In this document: piece after piece, positions 1 to 7,434 of the stretch
How the letters are laid out: the number at the start of each line of letters is the position of its first letter
How positions within the stretch are numbered: position 1 is the stretch's first letter
NCBI GenBank assembly: GCA_023433585.1
Contig: JAEZCL010000166.1
Span: 1-34,503 of the forward strand
Source: Pseudomonadota bacterium
GTDB lineage: Bacteria; Pseudomonadota; Alphaproteobacteria; Caulobacterales; Caulobacteraceae
Length of the DNA: 34,503 nt
Direction: 5' to 3'
Translations under genes and position numbers: made by a program
The notes under the pieces: generated by a model
Told to the model about the DNA's origin: nothing
The model's database searches: none
The model's input: only the letters and a program-made list of their open reading frames with translations

Positions 1-10
1 GCATGGTCCC

Positions 11-29
11 CCTCCCCCGATGGGGGAGG
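11..29. repeat. GC-rich palindrome upstream of pccB
   Basis: The arms CCTCCCCC and GGGGGAGG are perfectly complementary around a 3-base loop. The segment resembles the C-rich/G-rich hairpin at 10831-10856, so it is probably the edge of an intergenic palindromic repeat that continues to the left of the window. It could also act as a terminator for a gene outside the window, but there is no T-run. Confidence 0.5.
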
Positions 30-95
30 ATTGCTTGCCACCGCCCCTTCCGCCTCCTAAGCCTGCCCGCAAGGACACGCCCGGGAGCCCGCCCT

Positions 96-1628
96 ATGAC
101 CGACATCCTCGAACAGCTCGAAGCCCGCCGCGAACAGGCCCGCCAGGGCGGGGGCGAAAAGCGCATCGCGGCCCAGCACGCCAAGGGCAAACTCACGGCC
201 AGAGAGCGCATCGACGTGCTGCTGGACGAGGGCTCGTTCGAAGAGACCGACATGTTCGTGGAGCACCGCTCCCACGACTTCGGCATGGACAAGCAGCGCA
301 TCCCCGGCGACGGCGTGGTGACCGGCCGGGGGACCATCGGCGGGCGGCTGGTCTATGTGTTCTCCAAGGATTTCACCGTGTTCGGCGGCAGCCTGTCCGG
401 CGCCCACGCGGCCAAGATCGTCAAGCTGCAGACCATGGCCCTGACCAACGGGGCGCCCATCATCGGCCTGTTCGATGCGGGCGGCGCGCGCATTCAGGAA
501 GGGGTCGAATCCCTGGCCGGATACGCCGACATCTTCCTTCAGAACACCCTGGCCTCGGGCGTCATCCCCCAGATCAGCGTCATCATGGGCCCGTGCGCGG
601 GCGGCGACGTCTATTCGCCCGCCATCACCGACTTCATCTTCATGGTGAAGGACACCTCCTACATGTACGTCACCGGCCCCGACGTGGTGAAGACGGTGAC
701 CAACGAGGTCGTCAGCCACGAGGACCTGGGCGGCGCCCGCGTTCACGCCCAGAAATCCGGCGTCGCCGACGGCGCGTTCGAGAACGACCTGGAGGCTCTT
801 GCAGAAGTCCGTCGCCTGGTCGGCTTCCTGCCCCTGTCGAACCGCGAGAAGCCGCCGGTGCGCGACAGCTATGACGAGCCGGAGCGCGAGGAGCCCAGCC
901 TCGACACCCTGGTCCCCGCCAATCCGAACCAGCCCTATGACATGAAGGAACTGATCCTGAAGGTGGTGGACGAGGCGGAATTCTTCGAGATTTCCGAAGG
1001 TTTCGCCCGCAACATCATCACCGGCTTCGGCCGCCTGGACGGCCAGACCGTCGGCGTCGTCGCCAACCAGCCCCAGGTGCTGGCCGGCGTGCTGGACATC
1101 GATTCCAGCCGCAAGGCCGCCCGCTTCGTGCGTTTCTGTGACGCCTTCAACATTCCGCTGCTGACCTTCGTGGACGTGCCCGGCTTCATGCCCGGCACGC
1201 GCCAGGAATACGGCGGCCTCATCAAGCACGGCGCCAAGCTGTTGTTCGCCTACGCCGAGGCCACTGTGCCCAAGCTGACCGTCATCACCCGCAAGGCCTA
1301 CGGCGGCGCCTACGACGTCATGAGCTCCAAGCACCTGCGCGGCGACGTCAACTACGCCTGGCCCACCGCCGAAATCGCCGTCATGGGCGCCAAGGGGGCC
1401 GTGGAGATCATCTTCCGCAAAGAGGCCGGCGACCCGGAGGCCCTTGCCGCCCGCGAGGCGGAATACAAGGAACGCTTCGCCAATCCCTTCGTCGCCGCCT
1501 CACGCGGCTACATCGACGACGTCATCATGCCGCACGGGACGCGGCGGAGATTGATCCGGGCGCTGGGGACGCTGAAGGGAAAGGTGCAGGAGAACCCGTG
1601 GAGGAAGCACGGGAATATTCCGTTGTGA
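96..1628 (+). CDS. pccB: Acyl-CoA carboxylase carboxyltransferase subunit beta (propionyl-CoA carboxylase beta type)
   Basis: This is the carboxyltransferase subunit that moves a carboxyl group from biotin to propionyl-CoA (or a related acyl-CoA) in the cytosolic biotin-dependent complex. The 510-residue length and the two crotonase-like halves fit PccB. Visible family motifs are GGARIQEG near residue 130, MGPCAGGDVYSPA near 164, VDVPGFMPGTRQEYGG near 360 and KAYGGAYDVMSSKHLRGD near 400. The ATG at 96 gives the usual family N-terminus (MTDILEQLEARR); the frame is open further upstream, but that part does not look like protein. The last 58 codons, from 1455, are repeated at 2405-2578 with about 12% divergence, so this gene may be a chimera whose 3' end was renewed by recombination. 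The stop overlaps the next start by 4 bases (GTGA). The precise acyl substrate cannot be told from sequence alone. Confidence 0.93.
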   Translation: MTDILEQLEARREQARQGGGEKRIAAQHAKGKLTARERIDVLLDEGSFEETDMFVEHRSHDFGMDKQRIPGDGVVTGRGTIGGRLVYVFSKDFTVFGGSLSGAHAAKIVKLQTMALTNGAPIIGLFDAGGARIQEGVESLAGYADIFLQNTLASGVIPQISVIMGPCAGGDVYSPAITDFIFMVKDTSYMYVTGPDVVKTVTNEVVSHEDLGGARVHAQKSGVADGAFENDLEALAEVRRLVGFLPLSNREKPPVRDSYDEPEREEPSLDTLVPANPNQPYDMKELILKVVDEAEFFEISEGFARNIITGFGRLDGQTVGVVANQPQVLAGVLDIDSSRKAARFVRFCDAFNIPLLTFVDVPGFMPGTRQEYGGLIKHGAKLLFAYAEATVPKLTVITRKAYGGAYDVMSSKHLRGDVNYAWPTAEIAVMGAKGAVEIIFRKEAGDPEALAAREAEYKERFANPFVAASRGYIDDVIMPHGTRRRLIRALGTLKGKVQENPWRKHGNIPL

Positions 1629-2017
1629 GCCTTCGGTCGCTTCCTGTGGCGGCCCTTTGCCTGCTGGCGTTTCCGTCAGGATTCGCATCTGCTCAGGAAT
1701 GGCCGCGATGGGATGAGGCGGCGGCGGCCTTCTCAGGCTATTTTGCGATCAGCCCCCGATACCGGCCGAACTGTGATTGGGGCGATCTTCCGGTCGCCGT
1801 CGCCACGTCTTCGTTCGCCGACCAGCCCTTCGACCCTGACGCGCACCAGTATCCGCGCATAGGCCTGACGGAGCCGTGGTTTTCCCCGGATGAGCAATGG
1901 GCCATCGTCAGCTACCACTGGAGCCACGTGCCGGAAGCCGGCCTTCAGGACACCTGCATCTACCACCGGCAGGACGATGGCTGGCAGGTCGCGCAATGCC
2001 TTTGGCATCCCCTGTGA
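1625..2017 (+). CDS. Small secreted protein of unknown function (cassette gene 1)
   Basis: A 130-residue protein when begun at the GTG at 1625, which overlaps the pccB stop in a GTGA coupling. An earlier ATG at 1598 lies inside pccB and would put a charged stretch before the signal peptide, so it is less likely. The N-terminus has one basic residue, the hydrophobic run LPVAALCLLAFPSGFASA and a likely signal-peptidase site before QEW, so the product is predicted to be exported. The mature part is rich in Trp, Tyr and His and has three cysteines (in NCDWG, DTCIYH and AQCLW). I do not recognise a family. It sits between pccB and its duplicated 3' end, so it was probably acquired with the next gene. 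Confidence 0.7.
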   Translation: MSLRSLPVAALCLLAFPSGFASAQEWPRWDEAAAAFSGYFAISPRYRPNCDWGDLPVAVATSSFADQPFDPDAHQYPRIGLTEPWFSPDEQWAIVSYHWSHVPEAGLQDTCIYHRQDDGWQVAQCLWHPL

Positions 2018-2406
2018 GCGCGTCGGGCGCCGAGATCGCCGCGCTGACGCGACGGGACTTCGCGCGGACGGAAGATCACGAGCGGATCAAGCGGATGCTC
2101 GCGCTTCCGCCGGGCCAGTGGGCCGACGAGGATGTCGACCTGACCCTTTTCCGCGCCATGACGACGATCATGTCTCCGGCGGTCGTTCCATGGGTGTTGG
2201 AGGAGTTCCTGCACCGCGTGGTGCGTCGGCCCGATGGTGACTGGATGACCGATGGCGATACGGTCCTGCAGAAACTGACGGCCTCGGACTTTGACGCCTG
2301 GCCCCCGGAAACCCGCCGGGCGGTTCTGGACCTGATCCCGGGATACCTTGAGACGGAGGGTGCGGACGCCCAGACGCTGGCGGACTGGTTTCGACGGCAG
2401 ACGTGA
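2014..2406 (+). CDS. Small unknown acidic protein (cassette gene 2)
   Basis: A 130-residue protein if translation begins at the GTG at 2014, which again overlaps the previous stop in a GTGA arrangement; an in-frame ATG at 1996 is the alternative. There is no signal peptide or membrane segment, and the sequence is mostly helical-looking and acidic (for example EDVDLTLFRAMTTIM and LIPGYLETEGADAQT). I do not recognise a domain. Its stop codon at 2404-2406 lies exactly at the start of the repeated pccB 3' end. Coupling to a secreted partner would fit a secreted-protein/cytosolic-partner pair, but nothing in the sequence proves that. Confidence 0.65.
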   Translation: MSASGAEIAALTRRDFARTEDHERIKRMLALPPGQWADEDVDLTLFRAMTTIMSPAVVPWVLEEFLHRVVRRPDGDWMTDGDTVLQKLTASDFDAWPPETRRAVLDLIPGYLETEGADAQTLADWFRRQT

Positions 2407-2578
2407 GGCCGAATACAAGGCCCGCTTCGCCAACCCCTTCGTCGCCGCCTCACGCGGCTACATCGACGACGTCATCATGCCGCATGGCACACGGCGGAGA
2501 CTGATCCGGGCGCTGGGGACGCTGAAGAACAAGCAGCAGCAGAACCCGTGGAAGAAGCACGATAATATACCGCTATAA
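2405..2578 (+). pseudogene. Duplicated 3' end of pccB (remnant)
   Basis: This stretch matches pccB 1455-1628 base for base in length (174 bases, no indels, offset 950). I count about 21 substitutions, of which roughly half are silent, and both copies keep an intact reading frame and end in a stop. The encoded tails differ at six positions of 57, all near the end or conservative. The remnant has no start of its own and no room for a catalytic domain. The preserved frame suggests it was, until fairly recently, the true end of a pccB gene, and that the upstream copy arrived with the two cassette genes. Confidence 0.9.
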
Positions 2579-2600
2579 CGGCGCTTCCTGGTCGCTTTCA

Positions 2601-2833
2601 CCTTGTCATCCCGGCCGAAGCGAAGCGGAGAGCCGGGACGGGACGATGCACCTCTATCCTCACCGCCCGGACAGCCGTGAGGCTGGGCCGGGCGAAGAGC
2701 GGGGCCTTTCCTCAAGTTGGAATGATGGCGCTGCTGGCCCGGATCGTCGCTTTGCGCCGTCCGGGCCTTGGGGGAAGGGAGTGTCGCTGTCCCGTCCCGG
2801 ATAGCGCCTTTCGGCGCTTCTGGGATGACAAGG
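2601..2833. repeat. Long palindromic intergenic repeat, unit 1
   Basis: This 233-base unit begins with CCTTGTCATCCCGG and ends with the near-inverse TGGGATGACAAGG, so its ends form an inverted repeat. Inside are further hairpins: TCCCGGC/GCCGGGA at the left end, GGCCCGGA/TCCGGGCC in the middle, and TCCCGGA plus AGCGCC paired with GGCGCT plus TCTGGGA at the right end. It carries no credible gene; open frames on both strands only reflect the GC-rich palindromes. It is repeated at offset 282 by the next unit. Confidence 0.85.
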
Positions 2834-2882
2834 TGGTTCCGCTTGGAAGTGCGGAGGATTGAGGCCTTGGACCAAGGGCCCT

Positions 2883-3116
2883 CCTTGTCATCCCGGCCGA
2901 AGCGAAGCGGAGAGCCGGGACGGGACGATGCATCCTCCATCCTCACCGCCCGGACAGCCGTGAGGCTGAGCCGGGCGAAGGGCGTCGGCCTTTCCTCGAG
3001 TTGGAATGATGGCGCCGTTGGCCCGGATCGTCGCTTCGCGCCGTCCGGGCCTTGAGGGAAGGGAGTATCGCTGTTCCGTCCCGGATCGCGCCTTTGGCGC
3101 TTCCGGGATGACAAGA
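2883..3116. repeat. Long palindromic intergenic repeat, unit 2
   Basis: Second copy of the 2601-2833 unit in the same orientation, separated by about 50 bases and similar along its whole length. The terminal hairpin here is cleaner: TCCCGGA pairs with TCCGGGA and GCGCC with GGCGC. Together with unit 1 it fills the interval between the pccB remnant and the GIY-YIG gene, and I see no other gene in 2579-3190. Confidence 0.85.
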
Positions 3117-3190
3117 GGGGTGCCTTCTGAAAGGGTTTTCATGGATCGGTGTTCTTGATATGTTCCAATCGGATTACCGGGAGCATGGAC

Positions 3191-3505
3191 ATGCGCGAGC
3201 ACAGCTATTGGGTTTACATCCTCGCCAGCGGGCCTTGCGGGTGGCTGTATGTGGGGATGACCAATGACCTGGCCCGGCGGGTGGGTGAGCACAAGCATGG
3301 GCAGATCGACGGCTACACCCGCGATCACGGCGTTGATCGGCTGGTCTGGTATGAACCCCACCAATACGTCGATCAGGCGATCCTGAGTGAGAAGCGCATC
3401 AAGCGGTGGCGGCGGGAATGGAAGTTCGCGCTGGTGGAGGAGGGCAATCCGCGCTGGGGCGACCTTTACGCTGCCTTGGGGAGCGGGGCGTCCCGTCCCG
3501 GATAG
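3191..3505 (+). CDS. GIY-YIG nuclease family protein
   Basis: A small single-domain GIY-YIG protein of 104 residues, of the free-standing chromosomal type (UPF0213/UvrC-N-terminal-like). The signature reads WVYIL at residues 8-12 and LYVG at 21-24, followed by the R..EH region and a Glu in SEKRIKRWRREWK, the usual metal-binding position. The ATG at 3191 has GGGAG seven bases ahead; the ATG at 3185 is too close to that site. The family contains DNA endonucleases, but the target of this protein is unknown. The last residues (GASRPG) are encoded by a palindromic repeat that also lies upstream of the gene, so the repeat seems to have replaced the original stop. Confidence 0.88.
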   Translation: MREHSYWVYILASGPCGWLYVGMTNDLARRVGEHKHGQIDGYTRDHGVDRLVWYEPHQYVDQAILSEKRIKRWRREWKFALVEEGNPRWGDLYAALGSGASRPG

Positions 3506-3534
3506 CGCCTGGCGGCCCTTCCGGGATGACAAGG
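3490..3534. repeat. Partial copy of the palindromic repeat (right half)
   Basis: The right-hand hairpin of the 2601-2833 family (CGTCCCGGATAGCGCC ... CCGGGATGACAAGG) recurs here in the same orientation, without the left half. It overlaps the end of the GIY-YIG gene, so that gene is bracketed by family members on both sides. Confidence 0.85.
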
Positions 3535-3546
3535 GGCATGCCGTTC

Positions 3547-3859
3547 GCACAATCCATCCGCCGGTTGTGGCCCTCAATCCAGTTTTGTCAGGGCCGCCTC
3601 CCGATGCGCCGCGACGTGATCGGTCTTGTCGCTCTTGATCTCATACTGAGGGGCGTCCCTGGAGGCGCGGCGGGGGTGGCCCTTGTAGGAGAAATCGGCC
3701 TCGTGAATCCGGATGATGCGCCCGCTGACGTGTCCGGCCTCGGAATTCCAGCCGACCCGATCTCCCACCGCATATTTGGCCATGGCGTCCTCTCTTGAAA
3801 ATCGAACGGAAAGGGACGCGCGCGGGTTCCCTTGCCATCCCGCACTGCACAATCCATCC
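3547..3859. repeat. Pair of 13-base direct repeats around the DUF2945 gene
   Basis: GCACAATCCATCC occurs at 3547-3559 and again at 3847-3859, exactly 300 bases apart and in the same orientation. The DUF2945 gene lies between the two copies. They could be the footprint of an insertion or parts of a wider intergenic repeat. Confidence 0.5.
3574..3783 (-). CDS. DUF2945 / HVA1-type small Tudor-fold protein
   Basis: A 69-residue protein starting MAKYAVGDRVGW. The opening K/Y..GD.V.W, the VSGRIIRIH strand, the YKGHPRRASRDAPQYEIKSDKT stretch and the ending with His and Ala resemble the DUF2945 (hypervirulence-associated, Tudor-like) family, which is common as small monocistronic genes in proteobacteria and of unclear function. 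The start at 3783 has AGAGAGGA just upstream on its strand; a longer frame to 3942 is not protein-like. It is divergent from the phosphatase/kinase gene. Confidence 0.8.
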   Translation of the reverse strand: MAKYAVGDRVGWNSEAGHVSGRIIRIHEADFSYKGHPRRASRDAPQYEIKSDKTDHVAAHREAALTKLD

Positions 3860-3901
3860 TCCGTCCCCTGACGTCTCCAGCGAGGGGGCCAGCGAGGGGA
3901 T

Positions 3902-5626
3902 ATGCCGGACGACAGGCTGGAGGTCGCGGCGGGGTTCGCCACTGAGCGGGGGCCGCGGACGGATAATCAGGACTTCGGCGGGGTGCACCTGGGCACGGCC
4001 GAGGCGCAGCGTCTGCATGGGGTGATCGCGGCCGTCGCCGACGGCGTGGGCGGCGCGAAAGGCGGGCGGGTGGCGGCCGAACTGGCGGTGCGCAGCTTCA
4101 TCGACGGCTATCTGGACCAGAAACCATTGTCCGGCGTGGCGGCGGCGGCGACGGCGGCCCTGCGCGGCTTCAACCGTTGGCTCCATTCCACCGCGCGCAG
4201 CGACCCGAAGATGGAGGGGGCGGCGGCCACCTTCACCGCCATGATCCTGCGCGGGCGCGAGGCCACGGTGCTGCATGTGGGCGACAGCCGGGCGTGGCAC
4301 TGGCGCGGCGGGGTGCTGACCCGCCTGACCGAGGACCATGTGCTGAACCGGCCCGGCCAGGACCACATGCTGTTCCGCGCCGTGGGCATCGAGGCGGACG
4401 TGAAACTGGACGTGCGGGTCCAGGCGCTGGAGCCGCACGATCGCCTGCTGCTGACCACCGACGGCGCGCACCGGGTGCTGACCGACGAGGTCATCGCCCG
4501 CATCCTGGCCCGGCGCGCCTCGCCCGACGCGGATGCACAGGCCGTGGTGCAGGCGGCGCTGGAGGCGGGCGGCCAGGACAACGCCACGGCCATCGTCATC
4601 GACGTGATCCGCACCGGCGCGCTGGACTGGGCCGCCCTGGGCGCCCGGACCGCCGGTCTGCCCATCCCGCCGGCGCCGAAGACGGGCGAGATCGTGGACG
4701 ATTGGCGGCTGGAGAAACAGCTGGCCGACGGCCGCCACACCCGCCTGTTCCTGGCCCGGGAGACGCAGAATGGGGAGGCGCAGAACGGGACGGGGCAGGG
4801 GGGCGGCCCCGTGGTCCTGAAGTTCCCCAAGCCGGGAACCCTGCCCGATGCCGATCTGCGCGCCGTCCTGCTGCGCGAAGCCTTCATCGGCCAGCATGTG
4901 TCGAGCCCGCACCTGGGCCGGACCCTGCCGGTGGACCCTGCGCGTCAGAGCCGCCTCTACAACGTCCAGCCGTTCCATGAGGGCGGCACATTGCACGGCC
5001 GTCTGTCGCGCGGCGAGCCGATCCCGTTGCCTGAGGGCGTGCGCATCGCCGCCGGCATCGCCCGCGCCGTGGCGGCCCTGCACCGCCAGGGGGTGATCCA
5101 CCGCGACATCAAGCCGGACAACGTGATCCTGGGGTCCGGCGGCGGGGTGAAGCTGATCGACCTGGGCGTCGCCCGCGTCGAGCGGGTCGAGGAGACCGGC
5201 GCCCGCGCGCCCGGCACCCCCGGCTTCGTGGCGCCCGAGATGTTCGGCGGCGCGAGCGAGGGCGATGCGGCCACCGACCAGTTCGCCCTGGGCGTGACGC
5301 TGTATCGCCTGTTCACCGGCGACTATCCCTGGGGCGACGTGGATCCCGACAGCCGCCCGGCCTATGAGCGGCCCGCGCCCCTGACCCGGCGGCGGCCCGA
5401 CGCGCCCGCCTGGCTGGAGGCGGCCGTCATGCGCGCCGTCGCCCCGGACCCGGCCCACCGCTGGGCCGACATGCAGGACCTGGTCCACGCCCTGGAATCC
5501 GGCGGCGCTCTCAGCGTCGAGCCGCCCCGGCCGTTGTCGCTTCTGGAACGCGACCCCGTGCGCTTCTGGCAGGGCGTCAGCATCGTCCTGCTGATCGCCC
5601 TGATCGTCTCGCTGGTGCTGCGCTAG
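3902..5626 (+). CDS. Bifunctional PP2C-family phosphatase / Ser-Thr protein kinase with C-terminal membrane anchor
   Basis: A 574-residue fusion. Residues 1-235 are a PP2C-type metal-dependent phosphatase with RTDNQD (19-24), ADGVGG (46-51), GDSRAW and GGQDNATAIV. Residues 265-540 are a Hanks-type kinase with the probable ATP lysine K307 in VVLKFPKP, the catalytic loop HRDIKPDN (400-407), DLG at 420-422 instead of DFG, and the APGTPGFVAPE activation segment. The glycine-rich loop (QLADGRHTRLF) is poor. A final hydrophobic helix, IVLLIALIVSLVL, should anchor the protein in the inner membrane with both domains in the cytosol. Such fusions add and remove phosphate from the same targets; here there are no type VI secretion or nitrate genes nearby, so the target is unknown. 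GAGGGG precedes the ATG at 3902. Confidence 0.92.
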   Translation: MPDDRLEVAAGFATERGPRTDNQDFGGVHLGTAEAQRLHGVIAAVADGVGGAKGGRVAAELAVRSFIDGYLDQKPLSGVAAAATAALRGFNRWLHSTARSDPKMEGAAATFTAMILRGREATVLHVGDSRAWHWRGGVLTRLTEDHVLNRPGQDHMLFRAVGIEADVKLDVRVQALEPHDRLLLTTDGAHRVLTDEVIARILARRASPDADAQAVVQAALEAGGQDNATAIVIDVIRTGALDWAALGARTAGLPIPPAPKTGEIVDDWRLEKQLADGRHTRLFLARETQNGEAQNGTGQGGGPVVLKFPKPGTLPDADLRAVLLREAFIGQHVSSPHLGRTLPVDPARQSRLYNVQPFHEGGTLHGRLSRGEPIPLPEGVRIAAGIARAVAALHRQGVIHRDIKPDNVILGSGGGVKLIDLGVARVERVEETGARAPGTPGFVAPEMFGGASEGDAATDQFALGVTLYRLFTGDYPWGDVDPDSRPAYERPAPLTRRRPDAPAWLEAAVMRAVAPDPAHRWADMQDLVHALESGGALSVEPPRPLSLLERDPVRFWQGVSIVLLIALIVSLVLR

Positions 5627-5636
5627 CCGCAAAGCA

Positions 5637-5664
5637 AAACGCCCGACCAGGCGGCCGGGCGTTT
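5637..5664. terminator. Bidirectional hairpin terminator
   Basis: AAACGCCCG and CGGGCGTTT form a 9-base-pair stem with A-run and T-run flanks, between the convergent kinase and rpmG genes. The A-tract before and the T-tract after suit termination in both directions. Confidence 0.85.
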
Positions 5665-5688
5665 GAAATTCGTCAGCAGATCAAGGGA

Positions 5689-5856
5689 TTACTTGATCTT
5701 GCCTTCCTTGAATTCGACGTGCTTCTTGGCCACCGGATCGTACTTACGCACGACCATCTTCTCGGTCATGGTGCGGGCGTTCTTCTTGGTGACGTAGAAG
5801 AAGCCGGTGTCCGCCGTGGAATTCAGGCGGATCTTGATGGAAGCCGGTTTGGCCAT
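5689..5856 (-). CDS. rpmG: 50S ribosomal protein L33
   Basis: A 55-residue protein of the large ribosomal subunit. The sequence MAKPASIKIRLNSTADTGFF, then YVTKKNARTMTEKMVVRKYD and VAKKHVEFKEGKIK, is typical of L33. It has no cysteines, so it is the zinc-independent form. A promoter-like TTGACT and TATGTT pair lies upstream, and the gene ends at a shared terminator. Confidence 0.96.
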   Translation of the reverse strand: MAKPASIKIRLNSTADTGFFYVTKKNARTMTEKMVVRKYDPVAKKHVEFKEGKIK

Positions 5857-5922
5857 CGGAGGATTACCTTAGGAGCAAACGGCCGCAACGACGTGTCACG
5901 CCCGCTAAAATCGGAGCGGCGG

Positions 5923-5950
5923 AACATACTCACGCGCGCGCCAAAGTCAA
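5923..5950 (-). promoter_or_regulatory. Probable sigma-70-type promoter of rpmG
   Basis: On the minus strand TTGACT (5945-5950) is followed after 16 bases by TATGTT (5923-5928), about 67 bases before the rpmG start. Both hexamers are close to the housekeeping consensus. Confidence 0.6.
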
Positions 5951-6025
5951 CGGCGGGGCGGGTCTTGTGCGGCGTCCGGCAGGTTCGGCTTGTATGGCGC
6001 GGCTTCACCGTTAGGCTGTCTGCCC

Positions 6026-6622
6026 ATGAACATGACCCTGAAGGCCCTCAGCGCCCCCGTCGCCGCCCTGTCCGTCCTGGCCGTCGCCGCCTGCTCTCAG
6101 CCCGAGAGCGCGCCCGCGCCGGAGGCCGCCGGCCCGCAGGACGTCTGGTTCGCCAACCTCGGCGAGCTGTGCGGCCAGAGCTTCGTGGGCCAGGTGGTCA
6201 CCGACGATCCGGCGGATGACGACTTCCGCAATTCGCGCCTGCTGATGCACGTGCGCGACTGTTCCGATTCGGAAATCCGCATTCCCTTCTGGGTGGGCGA
6301 TGACCACAGCCGCACCTGGGTCATCACCCGCAACGACGACGGCGGCCTGACGCTGAAGCACGACCACCGCGACCCGGACGGCACGACCCATACCCTGCAC
6401 TGGTACGGCGGCGACACGGCGAACGAGGGCTCCGAGACGCGCCAGGAATTCCCGGTGGATCAGTTCTCCATCGACCTGTTCAACGCCAATGACGCGGCGG
6501 TCTCGACCACCAACGTCTGGGCGGTGGAGGTGAACCCCGGCGAGACCTACGTCTATGAACTGGCCCGCGAGAACCGCCTCTTGCGCGTCGCCTTCGACGT
6601 GACACAGCCCGTCGAGGAGTAG
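6026..6622 (+). CDS. Putative lipoprotein of unknown function
   Basis: A 198-residue protein. MNMTLKALSAPVAALS is followed by the lipobox VAAC, so it should be lipidated and exported; the start at 6026 was chosen because it gives a normal lipoprotein signal sequence (an ATG at 6032 is equally possible). The mature part holds two further cysteines (ELCGQSF and RDCSDSE), the motif IPFWVGDDHSRTWVI and a long acidic, Trp-containing region. It resembles conserved alphaproteobacterial secreted proteins without an assigned role; I do not know its function. It converges on the next gene with a 2-base gap. Confidence 0.8.
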   Translation: MNMTLKALSAPVAALSVLAVAACSQPESAPAPEAAGPQDVWFANLGELCGQSFVGQVVTDDPADDDFRNSRLLMHVRDCSDSEIRIPFWVGDDHSRTWVITRNDDGGLTLKHDHRDPDGTTHTLHWYGGDTANEGSETRQEFPVDQFSIDLFNANDAAVSTTNVWAVEVNPGETYVYELARENRLLRVAFDVTQPVEE

Positions 6623-6624
6623 GC

Positions 6625-7428
6625 CTAAAGGTCCGGCGGCAGGTCGCTCATGGTGATCGTGTCGCCCGCCACGGCGAACAGCTTGTCCTCTGTCATGACA
6701 TAGAGCATCACGCCGTTCAGCAGCGACAGGAACACGTGCGTCTCAACCGGCGTCTCGGAAACCATGTGGGTCACGAATACGCCCACGGTGCTGTCATCCT
6801 GCGCGGGCGGCGGCCTGAGGTTCAGGCATCCGTTGCTCAACTGATCCCGCATCAACAGGGTCTGCCCGTCCGCGCTGATGCGGAAGCGATAATGGCCGCC
6901 GACGGGGATGACGCCCCACTCCGTCGTGGCTGCGAGCAGCCAGACCAGCCACCCGTCGCTGTCGGGGTCCGGCAGCACGATCGTGTTCATCGATGCCGTG
7001 CAGCGCAGTTCGCCGAGATTGGCGATGGCCGTCTGGCGGGCGCGGAATTGCGCGTGTTCCTCTGCGGACAGAACGCCTTCGGACGCGTCCGTGACCGGTC
7101 CCGCCACGCCGTCCGTGACCAGCACGTCCAATCCCGCCCGGACGGTCTCGCCGTCTTCGCGGACGAAACGCACCAGCAGGTCATCGCCCTGCGGCGTGAC
7201 GATCCAGCCGCGCATATCCGGCGGTGGGGCGCCGTCCACGAATGCCAGCACGACGTCGGTCGCCACCCAGGCGGCGATATCGTGCCGATAGATTTCACGC
7301 CCCAGATGCGCGACGCGTTCCAGGCTCCACGCCTCCACCGGAACGGGCGGAGGCCGGTCCTGGGCCATGACGGCGGGACCGAACAGGACGGCTCCGATCA
7401 TCAGGCTGACGGCGGCAAGACGGCGCAT
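6625..7428 (-). CDS. Secreted protein of unknown function
   Basis: A 267-residue protein with a clear signal peptide (RRLAAVSLMIGAVLFGPAVMA, cleavage before QDRPPP). The start at 7428 was chosen over a longer frame because of this signal and the strong GGGGAGGG ribosome site six bases ahead. The mature part has repeated beta-strand-like stretches and two cysteines (LRCTAS and NGCLNL), which could form a disulfide in the periplasm. I recognise no family. Its ribosome site lies inside a perfect hairpin at 7435-7457. Confidence 0.8.
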   Translation of the reverse strand: MRRLAAVSLMIGAVLFGPAVMAQDRPPPVPVEAWSLERVAHLGREIYRHDIAAWVATDVVLAFVDGAPPPDMRGWIVTPQGDDLLVRFVREDGETVRAGLDVLVTDGVAGPVTDASEGVLSAEEHAQFRARQTAIANLGELRCTASMNTIVLPDPDSDGWLVWLLAATTEWGVIPVGGHYRFRISADGQTLLMRDQLSNGCLNLRPPPAQDDSTVGVFVTHMVSETPVETHVFLSLLNGVMLYVMTEDKLFAVAGDTITMSDLPPDL

Positions 7429-7434
7429 GGCGAA

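Noticed and set aside
2601..3116. CRISPR array
   Set aside because: Only two long units with internal palindromes and no short regular spacers; no cas genes nearby.
3191..3505. Homing endonuclease within an intron
   Set aside because: The protein is the small free-standing GIY-YIG type without a DNA-binding tail, and no interrupted gene or intron structure surrounds it.
3641..5632. 663-residue open frame on the minus strand
   Set aside because: It is the antisense of the phosphatase/kinase gene, with His/Gln/Arg-rich composition and no domain; a GC-rich codon shadow.
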